DNA of 52,344 bases. Source: Lactifluus volemus (lineage: Eukaryota; Basidiomycota; Agaricomycetes; Russulales; Russulaceae). The DNA is taken from contig WTXI01000256.1 of NCBI GenBank assembly GCA_022376515.1, positions 1-52,344 of the forward strand, read 5' to 3'. Both the position numbers and the translations under genes were made by a program. Shown in pieces: positions 21,918 to 33,419 of the stretch; position 1 is the stretch's first letter; every line of letters starts with the position of its first letter. Below the pieces are notes generated by a model that was not told where the DNA came from, made no database searches, and worked only from the letters and a program-made list of their open reading frames with translations.

Positions 21918-22378
21918 GGTAACAAATTCTTCATCACCTTTTCAAACTTCGGTGATGCCGATGCTCTCACCAAGACATGGAAGGTTCGTCTTTTGGCCAT
22001 ATGTCTCCTCTCCCTTTGTCTCGTACTAACTCACCAAAGTCGCCAGCTTTCTCAAGCAAGGGCAGCGTCTTGAGAACCTCAGCTGGCATCTATGGCACCT
22101 TCAGAACCTTATGGTCGACGTTGATAGTGCCAAGTCGAAGTGAGAGTTCAAGAGGCCGAGCAAGTGCATGAGTGACAAACTTGACAAAGAAAAAGGATGG
22201 TCCGTCTTTTTTTGCCCACCCTACCTGTGACCCTTGGCCCTGACGATTTGGCTTCCATCAGGAGTATCGAAGAGCTAGAGGCACCTGGTTTCAAGCATAA
22301 TTACTCGACAGATATCATCAGACAGCGCGCCGCAGAGAAAGAGCGTTCCCGTGAGGCTAAATCAAGCGCATACAATTG
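21918..22378 (+). pseudogene. Captured AreA/GATA-like (DUF1752) gene fragment
   Basis: GNKFFITFSNFGDADALTKT (21918-21983) is followed across an intron by FLKQGQRLENLSWHLW and LQNLMVDVDSAKSK. An in-frame TGA follows at about 22137, in a context where a CGA arginine would fit, and then EFKRPSKCMSDKLDKEKG. A GT-AG intron (about 22198-22262) leads to SIEELEAPGFKHNYS and RQRAAEKERSREAK, ending at 22378. RLENLSW.LW is the hallmark of the fungal DUF1752/AreA N-terminal GATA-like domain. No GATA zinc finger is seen. It lies wholly inside the transposon, so it is best read as a captured host gene piece. Confidence 0.65.
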
Positions 22379-23561
22379 ACCTTCTCTGTCGACCAACCAA
22401 CCCTCGCTGCTTCCGCCACCCCCGTACGGAAGCCCGACCTCAAACCTTCAGCAAAGACAATGTCACTTGCCAATGTCGTCTCGTTACCCGCTCCGCGACC
22501 ACCCATGAAGACACTCAATCCGATCCGGCGCCTGCCCCTTCCGATTAAACCGCGACAAGGACACCCTTACTCACCAATGCCTCAAGGACACAGACGCCGC
22601 CTCCCTCGCCACAACAAGTGCCAATTCTCAAGATGCCTTGCTTCGGTTCCCTCCTCCCTTCTCCAACGACTTTGGTCCTTCCCGTTCCCCGCGCTCGCCC
22701 CTACGCGTAGCGACATTGTGCCTCATTCATGTACGGCTATCCGTACTTCATCCGCCGCTTTCTCGGCTAATAGATTCCGTTCCCAAGGGTGACTCGAACG
22801 AGGTTTTTTCTCCAGAAAATGCATTCCGATTGCAGGAGCAGCTCGTCAATGTTAAGGACAGGCGCCAAGCTCTATCTCATCAGAGGTATGCGTACATACT
22901 CGGAGTGCTTTCGATGACTGACGGTGCGATCCAGGTGCTCAGAGCTACCTTGGCGTAGTACCTGAAGATGCGTCAATTGCCAATCGCGTGTTCGCGTCGT
23001 TTCTCGCTCGCCTACCTCGCGAGTGTCCGGACCCTCAAACATCACACCCAACCTCTTTCGACGACGCGCTGAGAAGACTCGCAGAGATCATGCATGATCC
23101 CGCCATTTGTACGCGTGACCCATGTTCACATGGCATTCTCCTGCGTCCCCGCCGCACTGGTGCGATAGCGAATGCAGATTTACGCGCAGGCGGCTGCTGG
23201 GCATGCATTCTCCCCTCTGGACCGGAGTGGGCGACCAAGGCGGAGGTACGTGGCCACACGTTGCGCTATCACAGCTCCGTTGTTGTTGTTGTTCACCTCT
23301 GGCGGTGTTTGAACCCAAAGATATTCTGATAAACTGCGAGAAGAGTGATTCCAAGTGGACCGAGAACGTATCTCCTACTCAGGTATGTGCCGGTATATAG
23401 TCGCCCTATATGGTTTGTTTTTCAGAAATCTAAAAAAAGATATCTTTTTTTGTTTTACCTTTTCAGCACAATCGGAGGAAGCAGAAACGCGCAAGAGGTC
23501 GGTGACATTTAACGAGCACTTGGAAATGATTTCTCAAAAGCTTGCGCATGAATTTTCGTAA
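22379..23561 (+). pseudogene. Further captured coding-like sequence
   Basis: This continues the AreA-like fragment through frame changes: SVDQPTLAASATPVRKPDLK, then QDALLRFPPPFSNDFGPS near 22640, LQEQLVNVKDRRQAL near 22830, AGGCWACILPSGPEW near 23190 and RKRSVTFNEHLEMIS near 23500. The pieces look protein-like but no single frame or clear intron chain joins them. They may be the remainder of the AreA-like gene or a second captured gene. Confidence 0.35.
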
Positions 23562-24237
23562 ATTAATGACGATACCCACTTGTGGCTCCATCTAGTACAT
23601 ACCTGTGTTTAGGCTGTGAACTACTGTGGTGAAATGATACTGTGCTGTGTGAACATCCTAAGTCTAAGAGTTCGAATCCTGAGATAACCAAATTTGTGCT
23701 TGTGTGTTTGTAAGAGTCGATTATGTGAGCCGCTGTGAGAAATTCTTACTTGTATTTCCCTTATCGTCTCATGGATTTACGAGATAGCTTGTAGATGAAA
23801 ATTAAATCTGAGTTTTTATTATTTAATCATTTATAAAATGGTATTACAAGGCGTTGCAAGTTATTGAAATAACTTTTTAGCCATACATGCCTAGATAGTC
23901 TTTACAATCCCGAGATAATCTAAGATTGGACTAACAATACCTAGATAATCTTAAATATCCGTAGATGATCCAACTAGGACTCAATCGAGAATCAATCCCT
24001 TTTTAAATTAAGAATGTTAACCCCAATTAAAAAGGTTAACAAGGTGGACAAGGGATTGCAATCCCTAGCAATCCCTATTTAGGGAGGTTTTCGCGATGTA
24101 TGATTTGTTGGGTGTGGAGCTGAGGGATTGGATTAACAGTGTGTGTTAGTTACGACATAGTTACTATAAAGGTGGGTCTAGACCCTCGACCTATTCAATG
24201 TTCTAGTCCCACCAGGCTACAAAAAGGGTAAGAGGCG

Positions 24238-24258
24238 TATCGTGATCATATCACGATA
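24238..24258. promoter_or_regulatory. Inverted repeat upstream of NLR copy 1
   Basis: TATCGTGAT-CAT-ATCACGATA, perfect 9-bp arms, about 140 bp before the NLR start codon. It is unchanged at 46590-46610 upstream of NLR copy 2. It could be an operator-like site (inference). Confidence 0.5.
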
Positions 24259-24400
24259 AGGCGACAAGGCGACGTCCACTGCGCCCTCCTCCTTTGACGC
24301 TTCCTTGCCTCAACCGCTCAACTCTTCCCTCTTTCCTGTATCTCAGTCCTCAAATAATACCGTTGTAGCCACCATCGCTCTCGCACAAGGACACACCCAA

Positions 24401-27400
24401 ATGATCCAGACTCGGAATACGTGAGTCAAACTGTCCCCCCGCCCGATGTTGATGTTAACCATTACTACAGCACAAGCCCTCAAAACTCCGGAATAGGGTG
24501 CGTCATTTCCTTCAATTTCATTACAATATTTTCCCACATAACCGACTTTAAACAGCGCTCAGGTCAGCGAAACACATCAGGCCCTGCTCCAGTTCCATGT
24601 GACCGGTACGTATCCTAGCGATACCGTTCTCATAAGTACTATATCTTTTTTTCCTGGCAGTCCTCAAGGCGCACAATCTTCCCCGCATCAAGACCCCCCT
24701 TGGGAGAAAAAGACAATTCTATGTTACTGTGGCCGACGGGCCGAGGACATGGCAAACACGATCTGTGCGGAGCGTCGGACAACGTGTGGAATGGAACGAG
24801 AATATCGAAGCCTTGTGGGAAATCACGTATTTTTATTCCTATTTACAACTGAGCCTCTTGCAGCGCTGTACAATCGCTCTCCGCCATTACAGTATCTCTT
24901 TTTGCAAAAAGCACAATCCACAAGGACACCCTTATTGGACGGAAGGATGTTGTCTGTGAACCCCAACATGGTTCGTCTTTTCATACAATTCTTATTCATC
25001 TGGCTGAGCATCCTACATGTAGAACTGGATATCATTTTGAGCAGCACTGATGGACCTGCAACTGAGCCAGCCACGGTCTTAACGATCACGATTGCCCCTG
25101 TGCGACCAGACGCGGAGTTGGCAGGTGATGCCCTCCGTAGCTCTGAGAAAGCTATCAAAACCATGGAAACATGGAGCAGTGCTGTTGGTGGTATCAAGCG
25201 GGTGATGGATACTGTCGGCCCAATCGCAGCAGTATGCTCAATATCATTCTACTCGCCCTTTGTTGAGCTAACTCGGGTTTCTTAGTTGCATCCCTATGCA
25301 TCCCTAGCATGGAGTCTACTCTCAAAGGTTCCCGAGGTGCGTCACCTTGCGTAGTGGGCGTATACGGAACATTCACACTGATTTCACCTAACTGCTAGAC
25401 TTTCATACAGCAAGTTGGGCGTGACGACAATGTCCAGGCATTATTTGAAGCGATACGCGATGCATTTGAGTTTGCCAAAGATGCGGATGCCTTGAGGAAC
25501 ATCAAGCCGGAGTCTAGACAAGCAAAGATCATACAGGAGATGCTACAGTGCGTCTCTGAAATTGGGAAATTTATCGAATTGTATGCGAAGCATGTACAAG
25601 TCGGTAAGTCCTGTCGATCTCTCGTTGGTGATCACAAATATATGGGTTGTAGGGACGCGGACTTGGAAGAATATCTTCGGTCAAGTCGACGGGGAAATTG
25701 AACAGTATCGCACGACGCTCATCCGACTGCGAGATGATTTCCTCGCGCGTGCTGCTGTCACCACAGAGGTCGCTGTGCTCGGAATACAGCTCGATGTGAG
25801 TAACATGCAGACCCACGTGAGTAATACTTGTCCAACCAAGTAGGAGGTTCTCGGCTCACTGGATTGAATTCACAGCTAGCAACGATGTCAAACCAAGCAT
25901 CAGAATTTGGTGAGCGATTTTATTAATAAGTGATATAGCATTGTCGGTTCGTCGATCTAACAACGCTCTCACAGAATTCGGCGCAATAATCAGAGAATTG
26001 CCTTACAAGGGAGGCTGGCGACACGGCAATACGAAGCGCTGTCTTCTTGGCACACGCGTCGATTTCCTAGATTACATCATCAAGTGGGTCCAGAATCCAG
26101 AATCCGAACGTGCGCTCGTCCTCCTCGGCCAAGCAGGAACAGGGAAGTCATCGATTGCACACGAAGTCGCTCGCCGATTCGAGAACAAGGGTCTCGGCTC
26201 TTACTTCGCCTTCCTCCGAAAGGAACAGTCGAAAGACGAGGCTTACCAACTCTTCACGACAATTGCCCGCGATCTCTCCGATCGCAATCCTGCTTTCAAA
26301 CTAGCCCTCGGCAGAGTCGTGAAGGATAATTCGTCTCTTAGTGGTACCCGAGACTATCGTACACTCTTCGAATCCCTCCTCCTTGAGCCGCTCAAGAGCC
26401 TGGAAGTTCGTGACCCAATTCTTATCGTTATTGATGCGTTGGATGAAAGTGGAGATGCATCCGGTAAAAATGGGCTACACGCATTTCTCTCTCAAAATCT
26501 GTTCGAGCTCCCGCAAAAATTTCGCATCCTGGTCACTTCAAGGCCGGAGGATAGTGTCGAAGCTGCATTTTCCAAAGCGTTATCTGTCGATACCCTCTAC
26601 ATGGATGATGCGACACTGGCTGCCAGGACGGAGCAAGACATTTGCGTGTATATTGAGAACGAGCTCCCTCCTGAAGTTTTCAAAGACCACGGGATGAAAC
26701 TAGCAAAAGCGGCAGAGGGCGTGTTTCAGTGGGCAGCCGTCGCATGCGGGTTCATAAATTGCCCTCCTGCTACCTTTGGGTTTAGCAAGAAGAAGTGCGT
26801 TCAGCGCCTGTTGGGACACTCTCGGGATCTCAATAGACAAGATCCGTTGGACAAGTTATACGAAGAAGTTCTGGAAGGTTACTTCGAACCTTATGAAGCA
26901 CAAGTCCTATTTCGGTCGGTGATGGGACAGCTTTTTGCTGCGGTCAAACCTCTCTCCCTTCGATCCTTGGTAGCTCTGAGACGGTATGCTCCCATCGATG
27001 ACCCAGAGGATTCTGAACCCGTTCTCGAGATGCTCCGTCACCTCGGTTCGCTTCTGAGTCACGTGACTCCAGCCAATGACACGCGTCCAATCGTTCCTCT
27101 CCATACCTCATTCCGCGACTTTCTCACGAATAAGAAGAGCGACGTGTTTTATGTCGACCTTGGGGAGGCCCACCATCAGTTAGCACATTCCTGCGTTGGA
27201 TTAATGCTGGATCATCTCAAGTTCAACATCTGTGAGCTCGAGTCATCGTATATCGCCAACGGTGACGTCCCCGACTTGGAATCTCGAATCACAAAATATA
27301 TCCCACCAGCTCTATCATATGCCTGCCTTTTCTGGGGCGACCATTTAAAACACCTTACTTTTGAACACGATCTCTTCATGAAACTTCGATCCCTGTTCGA

Positions 27401-29897
27401 GGGAAAGTTTTTATTTTGGCTGGAGGTGCTCAGCATCAAGAGTACTGTGGGGTTTGCTTCGCGAGCATTGTCATCTCTGAAGATATGGTTGCGGTCTGAC
27501 CAGCTGAAGGTACGTACATCCTATAATCGAATATGGCATGTAGTGACTATTGGGTCAGCCTTCTGAAGCTGAGGCGGATACATTTTTGGGATTGGTGAAT
27601 GATGGATCGGCGTTTGTGGGATATTTTGGGATGGCAATAGCAAGAAGCGCTCCTCATATCTATATCTCCGCATTGCCCTTCACACCATCCTCTTCTCATA
27701 TTTCTAAGCACTACATTCACCTATTCCCTCAAATATTGTCTCTGGATCGCGGGCAGTTGTCTCATTGGCCTGCGTTGGAAATGGAGATTCAGGCACATAT
27801 CGGACCAGTCTACTCCGTTGCGTTCTCTCCAGACGGGCTGCGGATCGCCTCTGCCTCACGAGACTGTACGATTCGTGTGTGGGATGCCATAACGGGGGAA
27901 AGGATAGTGGGCCAATTTATCGGACATACTGATTGGATTGTCTCTGTTGCGTTCTCCCCAGACGGGCGGCGCATCGCCTCGGCCTCATGTGACTGCACAA
28001 TTCGTATGTGGGATGCCACAAGTGGAGAGGTTGTAGTGGGCCCATTTATTGGACACACCAACGCTGTCATTCTGTTGCATTCTCACCAGATGGTCGGCGC
28101 ATTGCCTCAGCTTCGGGAGATCGCACGATTTGCATGTGGGATGCTACAACGGGAGAGGTCGTTGCGGGTCCGTTTACTGGACACACCGATGCAGTCAGTT
28201 CTGTTGCATTCTCGCCGGATGGCCAGCGCATTGTCTCGGCCTCATTTGACTGCACAATTCGCATGTGGGATGCCGCAACAGGAAAGGGCGTAGCGGGTCC
28301 GTTCACTGGACATACCGAAGCTGTCAACTCTGTTGCGTTTTCACCGGACGGGCAGCACATCGCCTCGGCCTCATTTGACTGCACGATTCGTGTATGGGAT
28401 GCCACAACGGGACAGCTTGTAGCGGGCCCATTCACCGGGCACGATGACGCTGTCCTCTCTGTTGCATACTCGCCAGACGGCCAGCGCATCGCATCAACCT
28501 CGCAAGATCTCACGGTTCGTGTGTGGGATGCCTCAACAGGAGATGTCGTAGCGGGCCCGTTCACTCAACACATCGATTCCATCTTCTCTGTTGCATTCTC
28601 TCCGGACGGCCAGCGGATCGCCTCAGCCTCGGGAGATCAAACGATTCGCATCTGGAATGCTGCAACAGGAGGTCTCGTACCTGGCCCGTTTACTGGCCAC
28701 ACCAATTCGGTCTTTTCTGCAGCATTCTCTCCGGACGGACAGCGCATCGCCTCTGCCTCTGCAGATCGCAAGATTTGCCTGTGGGATGCCGCAACAGGAG
28801 AGATTGTAGCGGGTCTGTTCACTGGACACACCAGAATGGTCGTTGCTATTGCATTTTCACCAGATGGGCAGGTCATTGCATCGGCCTCTGGGGATAACAC
28901 GATTCGCATCTGGAATTCCACAACAGGGGAGGTCGTGGCGGGCCCGTTTGACCACCCTCATGGGGTCAGCTCTGTTGCATTCTCGCCAGATGGACAGCAC
29001 ATCGCCTCGGCCTCATATGATTACACGGTTCGCGTGTGGGATGTCACAACAGGAGAGGTCGTAGCGGGTCCATTCACCGAACCTGTCTTCTCTGTTGCGT
29101 TTTCGCCAGATGGGGAACGGATCGCATCGGCTTCAGTTGATTTCACAATTCGCGTGTGGGACGCCACAACCGGAGAGGTCGTAGTCGGCCCGATTACCGG
29201 ACACACCAATCATGTCAATTCGGTTGCATTCTCGCCAGATGGGCAACGCATTGCCTCAGCCTCGCGAGATGGCACAATTCGCATATGGGATAGTGAAACA
29301 GGAGCGGCCGTAGCGGGTCCGTTTACTGGACACACCCATTCTGTTGGTTCTGTTGCATTCTCACCTGATGGGCAACGCATCGCCTCAGCCTCGTTCGATA
29401 CCACAATTCGTGTGTGGGATGCCGCAACGGGAGAAGTCATAGCAGGGCCGTTCACTGGACATGTCAATTTTGTTTACTGTGTTGCATTCTCCCCAGATGG
29501 GCAGCACATGATCTCGGCCTCTGGAGATCACACGATTCGCATGTGGGATGTTGCAACAGGAGAGTGCGTAGCAGGGTCATCTAATGGATCTACCGAATCA
29601 CCCCTTACTGTTACGGACAGGCAGTCCACCGTCTCGGCCCCGCGAGACCACACAATTCGCGTTAAGGGCAGCACAGGAGATATTGAGAAGATCTATTCTA
29701 CCGACGAGCTTTCGATCAATCGTGATGGTTGGATGTGTGGGGATGAGGGGCAACTTTTTTTATGGATTCCACAGATTCATCGACCATATTTTCAGAGATC
29801 TAACACTGTTTGGATTGCAGGCAGACATTATACCCAGCTAGATCTGTCAAACTTTGTGCATGGTTTGGATTGGACTACAGTATATGATCACTGTTAA
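24401..29897 (+). CDS. C2-NACHT-WD40 NLR protein, copy 1 (one frameshift)
   Basis: STAND-class immune or allorecognition receptor, presumably cytosolic. I rebuild 12 exons: 24401-24420, 24471-24497, 24556-24605, 24661-24814, 24864-24970, 25023-25231, 25286-25336, 25399-25603, 25653-25795, 25876-25909, 25975-27509, 27559-29897. All junctions are GT-AG and keep frame. Total is about 1624 aa. Domains: C2-like (27-125: [19 protein letters not shown]); helical linker (150-330); NACHT with Walker A GQAGTGKS at 26127-26150 and Walker [12 protein letters not shown] near 26421; LHTSFRDFL winged-helix end; WD40 array from about residue 930 with 14 clear repeats and one degenerate. The tail includes NFVHGLDWT. 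One base is missing near 28069-28071 (repeat 3), so as sequenced the frame breaks there. Copy 2 lies 22 kb downstream. Confidence 0.9.
27820..29690 (+). repeat. WD40 repeat array (about 126-bp period)
   Basis: 14 near-identical repeats of the form [38 protein letters not shown], about 42 aa each, plus a degenerate fifteenth. Framework residues are almost constant. The residue after SAS, the one after the following D, and the two or three residues after GH are highly variable between repeats. Confidence 0.92.
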
Positions 29898-30219
29898 TCC
29901 GAGTCTAAATGGACTTTGTAGTCCCATATTTCAATCTCAAGGACTGTCTCTTTGTATTAGCTACATGCTGAGGGATACAGTACAAATGCAAACTCAAAAA
30001 AAGGTCTAAGCATGCCATTTTGTAAGCTCCGACAGAGGCAGGCATGACAAACCTGTTGTTTTTTTATTTCGCCACACACTACGATTTCTACCAAAACAAT
30101 TTATGAAATATGATAACACATGGTACTAGATACTGTAGGCGAAATTTTGTGGTGATTGAGCGAGAAATGGGCGAGAAATTTGGAGTGGTCAGGAAGGGGG
30201 GGTGGGCCGGGGAGGAGGG
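29898..30219. other. 3' flank of NLR copy 1; no gene
   Basis: Spacer between the NLR stop and the duplication junction. A G-rich stretch (about 30193-30218) precedes the start of unit 2. No ORF or RNA gene seen. Confidence 0.6.
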
Positions 30220-30428
30220 TTAGTATTATGTCATGTCACTTTTGGAGATCTTTGTCACACCGGTTCACGTCCGGAAATCCCGGAAATTTCGAAAGTGAAA
30301 ATTTCGAAAAATTTCGCGCACCGTGATCATGGCCGTGAGTAAGCTGTGGGAATCGCTGAGCGCATCGATCAACCGATCCTTGCCTGTTACTACTTACTAT
30401 CTGTTCCCCCCACTGCCAATCCATACAT

Positions 30429-31812
30429 ATGGCTAGTAATAACCCGCTCAGCTCTGCAGACTCCGAGAGATCCTCGAGTTCACGATCGAGCTCGCACGAA
30501 AAGCTGGCGCCCTCATGCTCGAAGGATCTCACGTGATCCAACGCGCAGGCGCAGGTGGAGTGGCGTCGGCGAGACAAAGAACGCTGTAGACCTTGTGACG
30601 GAGTACAACGTCAAGGTCGAGGATCTGGTCCGTGGAGAGATCGCGCGCGGATATCCGCACTTTCAATTGTAACGTGTTCTCTTCTCTCAATGACGCAAAA
30701 AGCCCAATTTTTGTAACTGAATATTCTTTGCAGCATCGGCGAGGAGTCGTATTCGTCCGGGACTCGTCCACCACTCACGGATGTGCCGACGTTCTGCTCG
30801 ATCCAATCGGTACGTAAAAAAAACCAGTTACAGTAGTTTGGCGGGTTTTCCCCGAACATTTCGTCAACAAATCTATTAACAAAACAAATAATATGGACGG
30901 GACGACCAACTTTGTTCACGGCTTTCCCAACGCGTGCATCTCTCTAGGATTGATAGACCAACGCGTCCCAGTCCTAGGCGTCATCTACAACCCCTTCCTA
31001 GACCACCTATACACCGGCGTGCGAGGCGGCGGCTCTTACCTCCACACGCGTCTGCACCCGGAACCTCAGCGCCTCCCACTCACACCCGTAGCAGCGCGTC
31101 CACTTCCCAGTCTGGCAGTCGCGCTCATCGCGGTAGAGTGGGGCTCCGATCGCGGACCAGACGCAATACGTCGAAAGGCGAATAGCTTTTCGCGTCTAGC
31201 TGGCGCTCCGCCTCACGGCGTCATGGCGCACGCGCTGCGCTCGGTCGGCAGCGCGGCGTTGAATTTTGGGTTGGTCGCTCAGGGCGCGGTGGATTTGTAT
31301 TGGTTCGTCTATTCTCTCCTTCCGAGGGCTGAAATTTTCGTTTGATGGTGCTGTTGTTGATAGGGAGATTGGATGCTGGTAAACGATTTAATTTTTTTTG
31401 GTATTCCGCAGTTTCTGTCGCTAACACAAGATCGTGGCCTTCTCCTTCCTCCTCCCCCCTTCCTTGAAGGCCTTGGGATGTCTGCGTTGCGTAGTACTAA
31501 AAATGCTACACTTCATCAAGTTTTGACATTTTGGGTCGTTAGGCGGGCATCGTAATCCTTCAAGAGGCTGGCGGTTTCGTCACGGGTTCCAAAGACGTAT
31601 TGCACGATGGGATCGTGACGGAGGCGATCCTGACTGGCCGACGCTACCTTGCCATCCGCGGCGTAGCGGAGACCCCGGTACGTACAAAGTACTGAAAACT
31701 CGATTGCACCGCTAACGTGTGAACCAACCAGGAGGAGAGTAGCATCGAAGTGCAGAAACGCATCGCGCGCGAATTCTACGATACAGTCGAGGATATCCCC
31801 CTCGACGAATAA
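30429..31812 (+). pseudogene. Inositol-monophosphatase family protein, copy 2 (frameshifted)
   Basis: Starts MASNNPLSSA at 30429. Relative to copy 1, one base is lost after SSA (about 30461), five bases are gained near 30555, and one base is lost in exon 2 near 30800. These put exon 1 and exon 2 out of frame. Exon 3 (about 30894 onward) is intact and long: [32 protein letters not shown], then [18 protein letters not shown] and ALNFGLVAQGAVDLYW. The WPWDVCAG and LQEAGG exons and the ...VEDIPLDE end (TAA 31810-31812) are kept. The exon 3 break of copy 1 is absent here, so the two copies carry complementary lesions. Confidence 0.87.
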
Positions 31813-32087
31813 AAACAAGGCGGTAGCGCATAAAGCCAGGTGAATACACGTCATTACCGACCGGTGATGGATTGGATGGATGCAGTAGAGTACCCGGTAT
31901 GCTATATAGTGATTCCTGCCCTAAATGACAGTTGGTATATATATACATGCAGTGCTAGCATACAAAAAACAAAAAGTTGATCTTTAAAAGAAATAAAGTG
32001 GAGAACGAACGAACGAACGAACGAACGAACGAACAAAAGTCGAGAGCGATCGGGGAAGGAGACAAAAACGCTTCTAAACCCCTAAGA

Positions 32088-32874
32088 GGATCGCGTCGCA
32101 CTAGCCACCGTTGCGCTTGCACTTGCGCCCGCGCCGCCGGACCCAAACGCGCTCGGTAGGTGCACTTTGAGTGCCTTCTTACCACCACCATCCTCCTTCT
32201 TCCCCAGCTGATCCCTATCCTTCTCCCGCTCCTTCTCCCGCTCACCACCACCCAGCCCGAACCCAGCCCGAACCCAAACATGGGCGCGTGCAGGCTCAGC
32301 TTACGCATCGTCCGACGTGGCTTGCCCGGCTCCTTCTCCTTCTCTCCACCCGTTTTTGTTGTTGTTGTTGTTGTTGTTCGTTCTCCTGCGCGGCCGCCGT
32401 CGTGGAGGAAGACAAGACGCCGTTGGCGAGCGAAGCGGACAATAACGTGGTGCTACCCGACTCTGCGCCTGCAGGTAGCGGCGGTGCTTCGCGCGAACTC
32501 GTGCTCTGCTCGCGTGGCGTGCGGCTGCCACTGCCATGTATCGAGTGCGGCCGTCCACGACGGCGTCCTGCGAGGATGGTGGACCAGATGGTAGTATGGT
32601 GCCGGTGGTGATCGTCATCGGCATCGTCGGCGTCGGCGTCGTGATCGTCCGTCGCCGACGATGGCTCCTCGCTTGCTCGATGAGGACAGTGGATGCGGAT
32701 GCGTTGTGTCCTGATGGCTCGGCTGGTCAGAGGGTGACGCGGGTGAGACCCGCAGTTCGGGGAGAGACCCGTCACCTGGTGGGCCGACACCTGCGTCTCC
32801 ATCTGTGTCTGGAGCGAGCGGCGGCGGCAGAGAGTCGTCGGTGTTCGAAGAGGCGAAGCGTAGATCGTGACCAC
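32088..32874 (-). pseudogene. Low-complexity hypothetical protein, copy 2
   Basis: Second copy of the minus-strand gene at 16311-17102. The acidic part (SSATDDHDADADDADDDHH) is open here in the main frame. The CAA tract is longer (about seven Gln codons), and a one-base loss in the FGFGLG region (near 32262) breaks the basic C-terminal part seen in copy 1. Function unknown. Confidence 0.35.
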
Positions 32875-33419
32875 TGCATGTACTGTACCATTTACGGTTA
32901 CGGTCGGTCGTAAAAGACGGGTTCGTTACGTATACGGGGAGTTAGACCGTGATGATCCGTCGCCGTAGATTATTTGAGCGGCTGGGACATGTGCAGTTCG
33001 TACCACTGCCACATTCATGTAAGCTATTAATTTTTTTTCGGTATCTGTATTTGCATGGAGCAGCCTGTACTATATACATGACAAAACTACCTGGATCCAC
33101 CAACAATTCCAATATCCGATCGTTTCGACCGAATGAATGCACTTTCGGTCTGTTCACCACCACAGGCCCGTAACTTGAGGCTCTATGCATCAACCTGAAC
33201 AGCGAAGAGGCCGAGGACCCATCGGCGATGCGGCGGTCTTCACTCTCGACAGGCCCGGGAGTGGCCCCACCACATGCTGAATCCGTCGTTTCCAAGAAAG
33301 GCTTGCCGAGTGGCCGGGGAGGCGGCGAGGGGCAAGTCCGAGCAATCGGTATAACCTGATAGTGTGACATTGGCATCTGCTGCAAACGGATGACCGAGTA
33401 AAAAAAGTGCTCACACATG

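Larger units (their letters stand above)
20674..24098. mobile_element. 3.4 kb CATC-terminal TIR element in unit 1, with captured gene
   Basis: Absent from unit 2, where the flanks join at about 46430. The ends are CATCACGGAAAC and, reverse complemented, CATCGCGAAAAC, followed by imperfect TCC.TAAA.AGG similarity. Subterminal repeats with AATCCC, CAAGTTATTG and AACTTGGGA(T/G)(A/G)ACAATCC motifs fill both sides (20745-21420 and 23840-24075). It carries a solo LTR (20854-21208) and a broken AreA/GATA-like gene. No transposase is seen, so it is non-autonomous. The 2-bp target duplication is unclear here. Confidence 0.75.
14383..30219. repeat. Unit 1 of a tandem segmental duplication
   Basis: From TTAGTATTATGTCATG at 14383 the sequence is collinear with unit 2 beginning at 30220. 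It contains the IMPase-like gene, the minus-strand low-complexity gene, the TF-like fragment, the secreted protein and the NLR. Large differences are explained by insertions in one unit or the other. Unit 1 ends about 320 bp after the NLR stop, exactly where unit 2 starts, so the arrangement is head-to-tail. Confidence 0.93.

Noticed and set aside
23660..23695. A GTTCGAATCC-like T-loop, suggesting a tRNA
   Set aside because: No matching T stem, no acceptor stem and no A-box at the right distance; it does not fold as a cloverleaf.
28067..29467. Minus-strand ORFs of 60-165 aa across the WD40 array
   Set aside because: They repeat with the WD40 period and are antisense shadows of the repeats.
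27820..29690. Regular direct repeats, considered as CRISPR
   Set aside because: The period is about 126 bp and coding, with a WD40 consensus; not spacer-repeat structure.
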